64,000 nucleotides of DNA from Bacteroidales bacterium. GTDB lineage: Bacteria > Bacteroidota > Bacteroidia > Bacteroidales > Paludibacteraceae. A model generated the notes under the pieces. It was not told the DNA's origin, searched no databases, and was given only the letters and a program-made list of their open reading frames with translations. The stretch is taken from contig SFDZ01000002.1 in NCBI GenBank assembly GCA_004557405.1, positions 1-64,000 of the forward strand. The letters are read 5' to 3'. Position 1 is the first letter of the stretch. Each line of letters starts with the position of its first letter. The position numbers and the translations under genes were made by a program. Shown here in pieces: positions 42,341 to 50,502 of this stretch.

Positions 42341-43831
42341 TTAATCGCGAAATTTGATGTGTGCGCGTTTGCAGATGCGCTGAATGGCAAACCGTCCGGT
42401 TACGGCGGCGTTTGGCAGACCTCCGGGCGGTTGCAACCATTGTCCAGCCAGATACAGGTTGCGGATGCCGGGCAAGATGCCGCGATGGGTCGCTTTGGGT
42501 GCGTATGGCGTGAGTATGAAACTCATGTATGCGCCCTTGTAGGCACCGCAAAAACGGTAATAGGTCATGGGCGTTACCACATCGAGTATCGATAGTTTGC
42601 CGGCCAATTCGGGGAAGCGTGCGGCAATGCGCTCCATTATTTCGCCGGCAATGCGCATCTTTTCGGCTTTGTAGGCAGCATGGTCGGTTTCGTACAACTG
42701 TTTCCAATAGTCGAAGTCATCTTCATATTGCACAAGCATGGTTTGCAGCACGCTTTTGCCTTCGGGCGAAAAACTTGGTTCGTAGTCGAAGTTTTTGACA
42801 AACACGCTGGCGTGCGTGTCGTTGTGCACGGTGTAGGGCGCACATTCGAAACTGATGGTGGTCGATGGCATTTGGCAGACCTCATCGACGGCAAAGTAGC
42901 AGTTGAAACTGCTGTACAGCGGGTGTTCCTTGTGCTTGTGATAGTGCTCGAGAAAAAACTTGTCCATCAACCCTTTGCCTATCAGATGGTTGAACGTGAT
43001 GTCGGTGTCGCAGGCGCAAATGATGTAGTCGGCGGTTACAGTGTCGCCGTTTTTGAAATGTATGGCGCGCGCCTTGTGAAACGAAATGTCGATTTTTTCG
43101 GCTTCGTGGTTGGTGATGATTTTGCCGCCGAGCGATTCGTATTTCTGCTTCATGCGTTCTATCATGCCCAACGACCCGCCTCGCGGCAGAGCACCGTTGC
43201 CATCGACAAAAGTGCCGAATACGTAGAACAGCGACGCAATATTGTACGATTTCGGCATATACGACGTAATCAACTTTTGCAGCAGCGGGTGTTTGAACCG
43301 CGCGGCGTAGTCGTTTATCGAAATTTTGGAATATTTGCGGTGAATCGGGCCGAGCCGCCGCATTTTCTTTATCAGGCGCCAATAGTCCAGCAGGTTGTGC
43401 TGCTCCATCGGTTTCAAAGCCGGCATGGCTACGGCGCGATAGGCGTTGACTATTTTGATGAAGTTCTCGATTTCGTCCTTGTCGTCGGGCGATAAGGCCA
43501 ACAGGTCGGCGCGCAAATGGTCGAGGTCGTACCAAAAATCGATGGAGGTGTCGCCCAATTCGATGCGCATAAACGATTCGTGCTGTATGATTTCGATGCC
43601 GTCGCCAAGTACACCAACATCACACCATACTTTATAAATGTCTTTTTCGGGATTGGTGCCGGTGAGCCAATGCACGCAGTTGTCCAACAAAAAATGTTTG
43701 CGATACCAACCGGTACACTGGCCGCCGACAATCGTGTGTCGTTCGTGTATTTCGCTCTCGAAACCGTTTTTCTGGGCGTAAATTCCGGCTGTCAGTCCGG
43801 CTACTCCGCCACCGATAATGGCTATTTTCAT
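42341..43831 (-). CDS. FAD-dependent oxidoreductase, phytoene desaturase-like (CrtI/CrtISO superfamily)
   Basis: 496 residues from ATG 43829-43831 (M-K-I-A-I-I-G-G-G-V-A-G-L-T-A-G), which starts directly at the Rossmann FAD motif. Then E-I-H-E-R-H-T-I-V-G-G-Q-C follows, typical of the CrtI-like group. A C-terminal FAD-closing motif reads N-L-Y-L-A-G-Q-W-L-Q-P-P-G-G-L-P-N-A-A-V-T-G. No carotenoid genes are in the window. Members also act on lipids, retinoids and pigments, so the substrate is open. It is monocistronic with its own promoter, divergent from aroK. Confidence 0.85.
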   Translation of the reverse strand: MKIAIIGGGVAGLTAGIYAQKNGFESEIHERHTIVGGQCTGWYRKHFLLDNCVHWLTGTNPEKDIYKVWCDVGVLGDGIEIIQHESFMRIELGDTSIDFWYDLDHLRADLLALSPDDKDEIENFIKIVNAYRAVAMPALKPMEQHNLLDYWRLIKKMRRLGPIHRKYSKISINDYAARFKHPLLQKLITSYMPKSYNIASLFYVFGTFVDGNGALPRGGSLGMIERMKQKYESLGGKIITNHEAEKIDISFHKARAIHFKNGDTVTADYIICACDTDITFNHLIGKGLMDKFFLEHYHKHKEHPLYSSFNCYFAVDEVCQMPSTTISFECAPYTVHNDTHASVFVKNFDYEPSFSPEGKSVLQTMLVQYEDDFDYWKQLYETDHAAYKAEKMRIAGEIMERIAARFPELAGKLSILDVVTPMTYYRFCGAYKGAYMSFILTPYAPKATHRGILPGIRNLYLAGQWLQPPGGLPNAAVTGRFAIQRICKRAHIKFRD

Positions 43832-43852
43832 ACCAAAAAGAATATTTTTGTG

Positions 43853-43860
43853 CAAAGATA
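43853..43860 (-). promoter_or_regulatory. Promoter of the CrtI-like gene
   Basis: TATCTTTG on the minus strand, 21 bases before the ATG. Confidence 0.6.
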
Positions 43861-43924
43861 GCAAATAAATTTCTATTAAATCTCTATTTTTGGAATTTAT
43901 GATGGTTATTTAATTTATTTTGAC

Positions 43925-43932
43925 TACTTTTG
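43925..43932 (+). promoter_or_regulatory. Promoter of aroK
   Basis: TACTTTTG, 26 bases before the chosen aroK ATG. Confidence 0.55.
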
Positions 43933-43958
43933 TAGGATTTTTTTTGCAAATGCTTTTT

Positions 43959-44588
43959 ATGGAACAACCTTTGCGCATTTTTTTAGTCGGATTTATGGGG
44001 TGTGGCAAAAGCACCGTCGGTCGCCGTTTGGCCAAGGCGCTCGGGTGGAGTTGCATCGATACCGACGGCTTTGTCGAATGTCGCTATCATCAAACCGTGT
44101 CGCACATTTTTGAAACGCAGGGCGAAGCCGGATTCCGCAAAATAGAACGCGTGGTGTTGAACGAATTGGCCGATTATGAGCAAGTTGTAATCTCCACCGG
44201 TGGCGGACTCGCTTGCTTTGCCGACAACATGGCACTGATGAATGCGCGTGGTCTGACCATCTATTTGCGCACACCGGCTACCGTGTTGGCCGAACGCTTG
44301 TGGCACGCCAAAACGCAACGGCCGTTGCTGCGCGGCAAAAGTCGCGACGAACTGACACAATTTGTTGCCGATTTGTTGGCACAACGAGCTCCGTTTTACG
44401 AACAAGCGGCCGTGATTGTCGATGTGAAAACCAATGACGATTTCGCGTATATCGATACGATTGTGGATATAATAAAAAAAATAAATAGATACTTATGGAA
44501 ACGTATGAAAGCGCCGTGCAAACGTTGCATGGCTCCCTGCACGATGTGTATGAAAAAATATCGGATTTGCGGCATTGGGACGCACTGA
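43959..44588 (+). CDS. aroK: Shikimate kinase with unusual Cys-rich C-terminal extension
   Basis: 209 residues from ATG 43959 (M-E-Q-P-L-R-I-F-L-V); an ATG three codons upstream is an alternative. Walker A is G-F-M-G-C-G-K-S-T (11-19), D-T-D binds shikimate (34-36), G-G-G-L is at 81-84, and the lid region R-P-L-L is at 121-124. Family members normally end near 170-178. Here the frame runs on for about 30 residues, giving K-R-M-K-A-P-C-K-R-C-M-A-P-C-T-M-C. These residues lie in a 94-base out-of-frame overlap with the next gene. The tail therefore probably arose by stop-codon loss. The enzyme makes shikimate-3-phosphate for aromatic amino acids. Confidence 0.9.
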   Translation: MEQPLRIFLVGFMGCGKSTVGRRLAKALGWSCIDTDGFVECRYHQTVSHIFETQGEAGFRKIERVVLNELADYEQVVISTGGGLACFADNMALMNARGLTIYLRTPATVLAERLWHAKTQRPLLRGKSRDELTQFVADLLAQRAPFYEQAAVIVDVKTNDDFAYIDTIVDIIKKINRYLWKRMKAPCKRCMAPCTMCMKKYRICGIGTH

Positions 44589-44917
44589 AAGACCGCCTGG
44601 CGCAGGACAAACAACTGCAGGATAAGGTGCGCGATTGGACGTGCGATGCCGACACTTGCTCGTTTTCGATAGAATCGGTCGGGCGGGTAACGCTGCGCAT
44701 TGTCGATAGAGAACCCGACAAAACTGTCAAATTTGGCGCCGACAATTTGCCTGTGGCATTCAATTTGTGGATACAACTGAAAGAGAATGCAGCGGGCGAA
44801 ACGCTGATGAAAATAACGCTCAAAGCCGATTTGCCGTTTATGCTGAAAACCATGCTTGGCGGCAAGTTGCAACAAGGCATCGTGCAAATGGGCGAGATGC
44901 TGGCACGCGTGTTGTGA
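44495..44917 (+). CDS. SRPBCC-fold (polyketide cyclase-like) small protein
   Basis: 140 residues. It begins M-E-T-Y-E-S-A-V-Q-T-L, then D-V-Y-E-K-I-S-D-L-R-H-W, a central sheet with R-I-V-D-R-E-P-D-K-T-V-K-F, W-I-Q-L-K-E-N and L-M-K-I-T-L-K-A-D-L, and a long C-terminal helix L-G-G-K-L-Q-Q-G-I-V-Q-M-G-E. That order is the START/SRPBCC helix-grip fold, which binds hydrophobic ligands. The first 94 bases lie inside aroK in another frame, so translation is probably coupled. It converges on dapL with a 5-base gap. Function unknown. Confidence 0.8.
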   Translation: METYESAVQTLHGSLHDVYEKISDLRHWDALKDRLAQDKQLQDKVRDWTCDADTCSFSIESVGRVTLRIVDREPDKTVKFGADNLPVAFNLWIQLKENAAGETLMKITLKADLPFMLKTMLGGKLQQGIVQMGEMLARVL

Positions 44918-44922
44918 TGCGT

Positions 44923-46101
44923 TTACAACACGTTGGCGAGTCGTTCCATCGCTTCCTGGGTGGCTTCGTAGGTGTTGAAGGTGGATAGGCGGAAATAGTG
45001 TTCGCCGCACGCACCGAACCCGACGCCCGGTGTGCCGACTACCTGCACTGTGTTGAGCAAAAAGTCGAAAAACTCCCACGAGGTCATCGCTTGCGGACAG
45101 CGCATCCAAATGTATGGCGAATTGTGCCCGCCGCAGTAGAATATGCCTTTTTGTTCCAAAAAGGCCGTGATAGGCTGCACATTGCGTTTGTAGTAGGCTA
45201 TGTTTTCGTCGGCTTGGCGCAGACCTTCGGCCGACAGCGCGGCTTCCAATCCGCGTTGCGTGGCGTAGGGTGCACCGTTGTATTTGGTGGTTTGACGTTG
45301 CTGCCACATGCGGTTCAGGCTGACGCCTTCGCGTACCAACTCTTTCGGCACAAACGTGTAGCCGCTGCGCACACAGGTGAATCCCGCCGTCTTCGACAGA
45401 CTGCAAAATTCGATGGCACAAGTGCGCGCGCCTTCAATCTCAAATATCGAGTGGGGCTTGTCGTCGTCGGCAATGAAACGCTCGTAAGCACTGTCGTACA
45501 AAATGACGGCTCCGCATGCGTTGGCATAATCGACCCACGCTTTCAACTGCGCGTAGTCGAAGGTGGCGCCTGTCGGATTGTTGGGCGAACAGAGATAAAT
45601 CAAATCCGACGGATAGTCGGGCGGCGTGGGCAAAAAGTTGTTCTCAATCGAACATTCCAAATAGCAAATGCGCCGTCCGTCCATAATCGATGTGGCTTTG
45701 TACAGCGGATAAACGGGATCGGGAATCAGCACCGTGTTGTCCGACGAAAACAGGTCGGTGATGTTGGCCAAGTCGGAACCGATGCCGTCGCCTATTGTCA
45801 GTTCGTCGAAATCGACATCCACGCCATAGTTGGCATAGTAGCGTTGTACGGCTGCTTTGGCAAATTTGTACCCGAGTTCGGGCCCGTAGCCGCGAAATGT
45901 TTCGGCGTGTTTCAACTCTTCGTTGGCGGCTATCATGGCATCGGCGGCCACCGCGGCTATCGGACGTGTTACATCGCCAATGCCCAACTTGATGACGCGT
46001 GCTTCGGGATGCGCTTTCTGATAGGCTGCCGTGCGTTTGGCTATTTCCACAAATAGATAATTCTCTTGCAAATTGGTGTAGTTGCTGTTTATTTTGGCCA
46101 T
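44923..46101 (-). CDS. dapL: LL-diaminopimelate aminotransferase
   Basis: 392 residues from ATG 46099-46101 (M-A-K-I-N-S-N-Y); the promoter box at 46129-46136 rules out the longer frame. Landmarks are I-K-L-G-I-G-D-V-T-R-P, F-R-G-Y-G-P-E-L-G-Y, C-S-P-N-N-P-T-G-A, the PLP lysine in S-L-S-K-T-A-G-F, and F-R-L-S-T-F-N. It converts tetrahydrodipicolinate directly to LL-diaminopimelate, the one-step lysine/peptidoglycan route used by Bacteroidota. Confidence 0.95.
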   Translation of the reverse strand: MAKINSNYTNLQENYLFVEIAKRTAAYQKAHPEARVIKLGIGDVTRPIAAVAADAMIAANEELKHAETFRGYGPELGYKFAKAAVQRYYANYGVDVDFDELTIGDGIGSDLANITDLFSSDNTVLIPDPVYPLYKATSIMDGRRICYLECSIENNFLPTPPDYPSDLIYLCSPNNPTGATFDYAQLKAWVDYANACGAVILYDSAYERFIADDDKPHSIFEIEGARTCAIEFCSLSKTAGFTCVRSGYTFVPKELVREGVSLNRMWQQRQTTKYNGAPYATQRGLEAALSAEGLRQADENIAYYKRNVQPITAFLEQKGIFYCGGHNSPYIWMRCPQAMTSWEFFDFLLNTVQVVGTPGVGFGACGEHYFRLSTFNTYEATQEAMERLANVL

Positions 46102-46128
46102 ACTCGTGTATTCGTTAAAAAATTGCTG

Positions 46129-46136
46129 CAAATTTA
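46129..46136 (-). promoter_or_regulatory. Promoter of dapL
   Basis: TAAATTTG on the minus strand, 27 bases before the ATG. Confidence 0.6.
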
Positions 46137-46200
46137 CACAAAAAAGTGGTGTCGACGCATAAAATTCCATTTTTTTTGTTGATGTTCGCACAAAAAATTG

Positions 46201-46209
46201 TATCTTTGC
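46201..46209 (+). promoter_or_regulatory. Promoter of hemW
   Basis: TATCTTTGC, 24 bases before the GTG start. It decides the start codon, because the open frame extends upstream through it. Confidence 0.65.
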
Positions 46210-46233
46210 CTTTTAATAAATGTTTTTTTGATT

Positions 46234-47373
46234 GTGGCCGGACTTTATGTGCACATTCCGTTTTGTCGCACGCGTTGTGTCTATTGCGCGTTTCACAGTG
46301 GCACCGATTTGTCGTTGTGCCGCCGTTATGTCGATGCGCTGACGACCGAGTTGCGCTTGCGGCGCGAGTATCTGTCGGGCGATACGGTTTCGACTATTTA
46401 TTTGGGCGGCGGAACGCCTTCGACGTTGTCTGTAGGCGAACTACAACGCCTGCTCGAGGCTGTGCAGCACCATTTTGTGGTGGCACCCGATGCCGAAATT
46501 ACCATCGAATGCAATCCCGACGATTTGAACGAACCAATGGTGGCGCAGTTGGCGGAGTTGCCATTTAATAGGGTAAGTTTGGGTGTGCAGAGTTTCGACG
46601 ACGACGAACTGACTTTTTTGCATCGGCGGCACACGGCGGCGCAAGCCGTCGAGGCTGTGCGTTTGCTGCAACGCCATGGATTCGACAATATCAGCATCGA
46701 CCTGATGTACGGATTGCCGCAACAAACCTTGCAACGATGGCACAAAACGTTGCAAATGGCTCTTGAGCTGCAGGTGCAACACATTTCGGCATACAATTTG
46801 ATGTACGAAGATAATACGCCGCTGACGCAGTGGCGGCAGAGTGGTCGGGTGGCCGAATTGGACGAAGAGACATCGGTGGCGATGTTTGGCGCACTGACAG
46901 AACGCCTTGCGCAAGCCGGATTTGAGCACTACGAAATATCGAATTTTTGCCGACCGGGCTTTCGTTCGCGGCACAATTCTGCCTATTGGCATGGCGTGCC
47001 GTATTTGGGCGTGGGTGCAGCGGCGCATTCGTACGATGGCGCATCGCGTCAGTGGAATGTGGCCGACACGCGAGCCTATGTCGAAGCGATAGAGCAGGGA
47101 AGTGTGCCGGCGGAGACAGAACAACTGACCGACGAAAATCGGTATAACGAATTTGTTTTCACCGGTTTGAGAACTTCCGACGGCATCGACATGGCGCAAC
47201 TCGAAACCCTGTTTGGTAGGGCGGCAGCCGACTATTGTCTGCGTTGTGCCGAATCGCATTTGGCTCAACAGCGGTTGATTCTTGCGGATGGTCGCTTGCG
47301 CCTGACGCGCAGCGGCATCATGCTGAGCGATGGTGTGATGGCCGATTTGATGGCTGTGAATGACGAATTTTAG
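46234..47373 (+). CDS. hemW: Heme chaperone HemW (radical SAM)
   Basis: 379 residues from GTG 46234 (M-A-G-L-Y-V-H-I-P-F). The nearby ATG at 46220 is out of frame. The cluster motif is C11-x3-C15-x2-C18 with a further Cys-poor region, as in HemW (C-R-T-R-C-V-Y-C). G-G-G-T-P-S follows at about 65, with N-P-D-D-L and S-L-G-V-Q-S-F-D-D, and the HemN C-terminal domain (F-T-G-L-R-T-S-D-G-I-D). HemW-like proteins bind and hand over heme; they lack the fourth Cys of coproporphyrinogen dehydrogenase HemN. The DUF389 gene starts 32 bases later. Confidence 0.88.
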   Translation: MAGLYVHIPFCRTRCVYCAFHSGTDLSLCRRYVDALTTELRLRREYLSGDTVSTIYLGGGTPSTLSVGELQRLLEAVQHHFVVAPDAEITIECNPDDLNEPMVAQLAELPFNRVSLGVQSFDDDELTFLHRRHTAAQAVEAVRLLQRHGFDNISIDLMYGLPQQTLQRWHKTLQMALELQVQHISAYNLMYEDNTPLTQWRQSGRVAELDEETSVAMFGALTERLAQAGFEHYEISNFCRPGFRSRHNSAYWHGVPYLGVGAAAHSYDGASRQWNVADTRAYVEAIEQGSVPAETEQLTDENRYNEFVFTGLRTSDGIDMAQLETLFGRAAADYCLRCAESHLAQQRLILADGRLRLTRSGIMLSDGVMADLMAVNDEF

Positions 47374-47405
47374 ATTAAAAAATAACATAATAAACCCTTA
47401 AAAAA

Positions 47406-48809
47406 ATGGAAGAGCAACCCAAAAAAACTTTTCGCGACAAGGTGAGTGTGTTGTGGCACGATGTGCGTCTTTATCTCAAAGCATTGGTCGATATCGATGT
47501 CGATTGCGATGCGCAGTCCACCATCGACAACATTAGTCGCAGTGTCGAATTTCGTGGTGTGAATGTGTGGATTTTGGCATTTGCCATTGTCATCGCTTCG
47601 GTCGGGCTGAATGTCAATTCGACGGCAGTTATCATCGGCGCCATGTTGATTTCGCCGCTGATGAGCCCGATTATGGGCATCGGTTTGGCCATTGGCATTA
47701 GCGATAACGAACTCTTGCGCAAGTCGTTACGCAATTTGATGATTATGGTGCTAATCAGTCTGTTTGCTTCGACTACCTATTTTCTGCTGACGCCGCTCAG
47801 CGATGCGCAGTCGGAACTGTTGGCACGCACCAAACCTACCGTATTCGATGTGCTGATAGCGTTGTTTGGTGGCTTGGCTGGCATTGTAGCCACATCGCGC
47901 AAGCAGGAAAAAGTTACCGTGGTTTCCGGCGTGGCTATTGCCACGGCATTGATGCCGCCGCTGTGTACGGCAGGCTATGGTTTGGGCACGGGACAATGGA
48001 TTTACTTTTTCGGCGCCTTTTATCTCTTTTTCATCAACTCGTTTTTCATCGCATTGGCTACGTTTTTGATGGTGCGTTATCTGAAATTTCCGCGCAAACA
48101 TTTCGTCGATGCGCAGCACGAACGCAAGGTGCGCCGCAGCATTTTGATATTTTCGCTCATCATCATCATTCCGAGCATTTTCATCGGCATCAACGTTATT
48201 CGCGAGACTTCGTTCAACAGTCAGGCCATCAAATATGTGTCGGAAATGGAACACAGCGCTGTACTCGAAAATGTGCAGATAATCAATGTGAAACGTCAGT
48301 ATTCGGCTAAGGAACAGAGCATTACGCTGTCGTTGGTAGGCACTCCGTTGGCGCCCGAACAAGTGGAATATCTGCAAAAACGGTTGGACGATTTCGGCTT
48401 GTCGAAGGCTAAATTGGTAATTCGTCAAACCGGTGGCAACACGTTGGATATCGATGCGCAATCGGAGATGATTCAGCAGATTTTGGAGCGCAAAGAGGTG
48501 CAGTTGGCCGAGCGCGATTCGACCATTTTGCGTTTGCGCGAGCAGATTGAACGACTCGAAAACAAATCGACCATCACGCCCGAGCAGTTGGTGCGAGAGG
48601 TGCAGGTTTTGTTCCCGAGCGTCGAGTCGATGACGTTCTCTATTGCTGATGAAATCGATGTCAAAACCGCCAAAAAACAACAGATACCGGTTGTCAATGT
48701 GGCGTGGAGCAAGTCGGTGCAATCGGCTGAAAAACAGCAGTTTGAATTATGGCTGAAAGCGCGCCTCAATGCACCGCAGGTGAAGGTTGTGGCCGAACCG
48801 GCGCAATAA
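47406..48809 (+). CDS. DUF389/TIGR00341-family membrane protein
   Basis: 467 residues. A cytoplasmic N-terminus is followed by about six helices at 55-290 that contain the family core A-I-V-I-A-S-V-G-L-N, A-V-I-I-G-A-M-L-I-S-P-L-M-S-P-I-M-G and A-T-A-L-M-P-P-L-C-T-A-G-Y-G. The C-terminal 170 residues are soluble and include a coiled coil (E-R-K-E-V-Q-L-A-E-R-D, L-R-E-Q-I-E-R-L-E). Function is not established for the family. The soluble coiled-coil tail suggests assembly or a partner protein. A strong terminator follows. Confidence 0.85.
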   Translation: MEEQPKKTFRDKVSVLWHDVRLYLKALVDIDVDCDAQSTIDNISRSVEFRGVNVWILAFAIVIASVGLNVNSTAVIIGAMLISPLMSPIMGIGLAIGISDNELLRKSLRNLMIMVLISLFASTTYFLLTPLSDAQSELLARTKPTVFDVLIALFGGLAGIVATSRKQEKVTVVSGVAIATALMPPLCTAGYGLGTGQWIYFFGAFYLFFINSFFIALATFLMVRYLKFPRKHFVDAQHERKVRRSILIFSLIIIIPSIFIGINVIRETSFNSQAIKYVSEMEHSAVLENVQIINVKRQYSAKEQSITLSLVGTPLAPEQVEYLQKRLDDFGLSKAKLVIRQTGGNTLDIDAQSEMIQQILERKEVQLAERDSTILRLREQIERLENKSTITPEQLVREVQVLFPSVESMTFSIADEIDVKTAKKQQIPVVNVAWSKSVQSAEKQQFELWLKARLNAPQVKVVAEPAQ

Positions 48810-48830
48810 CCGATGGCTATAAAAGCACAA

Positions 48831-48866
48831 CAAAGAGCCGCAGTGAATGCGGCTCTTTGCTTTTTT
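48831..48866. terminator. Bidirectional terminator
   Basis: Perfect 12-base arms (caaagagccgca and its complement) with a GTGAA loop, then C and T6. It serves the DUF389 gene on plus and probably the small lipoprotein on minus. Confidence 0.92.
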
Positions 48867-48882
48867 ACAAATTAGGCAGTAC

Positions 48883-49149
48883 TTAAAAGTTAATAGAACC
48901 GCCGCCTTTTTCGTTTTGAAGATCTAAACAATCACCTTCGGTGCCGGAAACTTTTTCTGCTTTGAAATCGGTGAATTTACCATAAGTGGCATTCATGGTG
49001 TCTTCGCTCATCCAAGTGTAAGTAACAATTTCCACACCGGCTGCTTTGTAGGTTACTTTCCAGCAACGAGCTTCGCTGCTGTCTTTGCACGATGTCATGC
49101 CGAGTGCTGCAACTGCAACTACGGCCAAAGTCAAAAATACTTTTTTCAT
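48883..49149 (-). CDS. Small lipoprotein of unknown function
   Basis: 88 residues. The lipid Cys is at 21 (A-L-G-M-T-S-C). The mature part is about 67 residues with alternating strands (C-W-K-V-T-Y-K-A, V-E-I-V-T-Y-T-W) and two further Cys, in A-R-C-W and G-D-C-L, that could form a disulfide. It ends in a Gly/Ser-rich tail. No family recognised. It is monocistronic with its own -7 box and a terminator. Confidence 0.7.
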   Translation of the reverse strand: MKKVFLTLAVVAVAALGMTSCKDSSEARCWKVTYKAAGVEIVTYTWMSEDTMNATYGKFTDFKAEKVSGTEGDCLDLQNEKGGGSINF

Positions 49150-49174
49150 AATGATTAAAAATTTAAAAGTTTAA

Positions 49175-49182
49175 CAAAAATA
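49175..49182 (-). promoter_or_regulatory. Promoter of the 88-residue lipoprotein
   Basis: TATTTTTG on the minus strand, 25 bases before the ATG. Confidence 0.5.
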
Positions 49183-49245
49183 GAAGATTATTTTTTTTAT
49201 AGATGAATTTTAGTGTGAAAACGTTGCATGGCGTGCGAAAAAAAA

Positions 49246-50493
49246 TTAGTTGGTGGTTGGGTTATTGCGTAATGCCGTAATGCGCTGTAAGAGTGTAGGG
49301 TGCGAATAGTATAAGAACACATACAGCGGATGCGGTGTCAGATTGCGAAGCGCGTGCGCCGTTATCTTTTTCAGTGCCGAAATCTGTTCCTCGGCGTATC
49401 CGTTAACCTTGACAAAGTCGTCGGCTTGGTATTCGTGGCGCCGCGATATGATGTTGCTTATCCAATCCAACACGTTACTGGTGGGCGTGTACAAGAAACT
49501 GAATGCCAACATGTTGATGTGGAACGAGGCTTGGCTGCAACCCAGCGCTTGTGCCAATGGGTCGCTGTTGAGGAACAGCCCGAGTAGTATGAACATCAGC
49601 AGGTTCATGGGCAGCGATATGGCAAGGCTGCGCAGCGTGTGGTGGCGCTTGTCGTGCCCTATTTCGTGTGCCAATACGGCTACTATCTCTTTGGTTGTCA
49701 GTTTGTTGATGAGCGTATCGTACAGCACGATGCGTTTGCGCTTGCCCCAACCGGTAAAGTAGGCGTTGGCTTTGGTGCTGCGTTTCGAGCTGTCGATGAC
49801 GTAAATATTGTTTATCTGAAAATTGCATTGCTGTGCAAATTGTTCGATGGCGCTACGCAATTCGCCAGCTTCGAGCGGTGTCTGTTTGTTGAATAGCGGC
49901 ACGATCAGTTTGGAATAAAATTGCCCCATGAACAAATTGTATGTGGTTACCACTGCCCAGGCCACCAACCAAAAATAGTCGGGAATTTGTTGGTATATGA
50001 GAAGGGTAATGGTCAGCAAACTACCATCCAAGATGATGGATAATGCCAAACTTTTGAGTCGATCGGTAACAAAGAGTTTGGGTGTTTTTTTGTTGAATCC
50101 GAAACGTGTTTCGATGACAAATGTGCGATAAATGGAAATCGGGATGGATGTTATTTCGGAGAATAGGAAAAGGATGCCAATAAAAATTAACGACACAAGT
50201 AGTTCGTTGCTTGTCCATGTACGCACAATTCCATCCAGCCACGCATAACCATCGCATAGCAACATGATGAGCGTGATGGTAAAATTGAAAAAGGCCACGC
50301 ACCAACCAAATTTGGTTTGGGCGCGTATGTAACGTTGCTGCTTCTCATATTTTTCGGCATCGTACATGTCGCGCAACGGCTCGGGTATGGCGTCGGTCGA
50401 ATGCTTGATGTTGAGCCACGACAGCGTGCGGTCGAACGCAAAATCAACAATGAAAATGGTCAGTAGAAGAATGAAAATGACAGCCGGCTGCAT
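49246..50493 (-). CDS. M48 family zinc metallopeptidase (Ste24/CAAX protease type)
   Basis: 415 residues. Several membrane helices flank the zinc site H-E-I-G-H-D in V-L-A-H-E-I-G-H-D-K. A distal Glu ligand is probably in the R-R-H-E-Y-Q-A-D-D segment near 355. The N-terminal region with F-G-F-N-K-K-T and the I-V-P-L-F-N-K motif are typical of the full-length Ste24 type rather than HtpX. It acts in the inner membrane on membrane or lipidated substrates. It is the last gene of a three-gene minus-strand operon, 9 bases after the S41 gene. Confidence 0.9.
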   Translation of the reverse strand: MQPAVIFILLLTIFIVDFAFDRTLSWLNIKHSTDAIPEPLRDMYDAEKYEKQQRYIRAQTKFGWCVAFFNFTITLIMLLCDGYAWLDGIVRTWTSNELLVSLIFIGILFLFSEITSIPISIYRTFVIETRFGFNKKTPKLFVTDRLKSLALSIILDGSLLTITLLIYQQIPDYFWLVAWAVVTTYNLFMGQFYSKLIVPLFNKQTPLEAGELRSAIEQFAQQCNFQINNIYVIDSSKRSTKANAYFTGWGKRKRIVLYDTLINKLTTKEIVAVLAHEIGHDKRHHTLRSLAISLPMNLLMFILLGLFLNSDPLAQALGCSQASFHINMLAFSFLYTPTSNVLDWISNIISRRHEYQADDFVKVNGYAEEQISALKKITAHALRNLTPHPLYVFLYYSHPTLLQRITALRNNPTTN

Positions 50494-50502
50494 AGATTGA
50501 TT

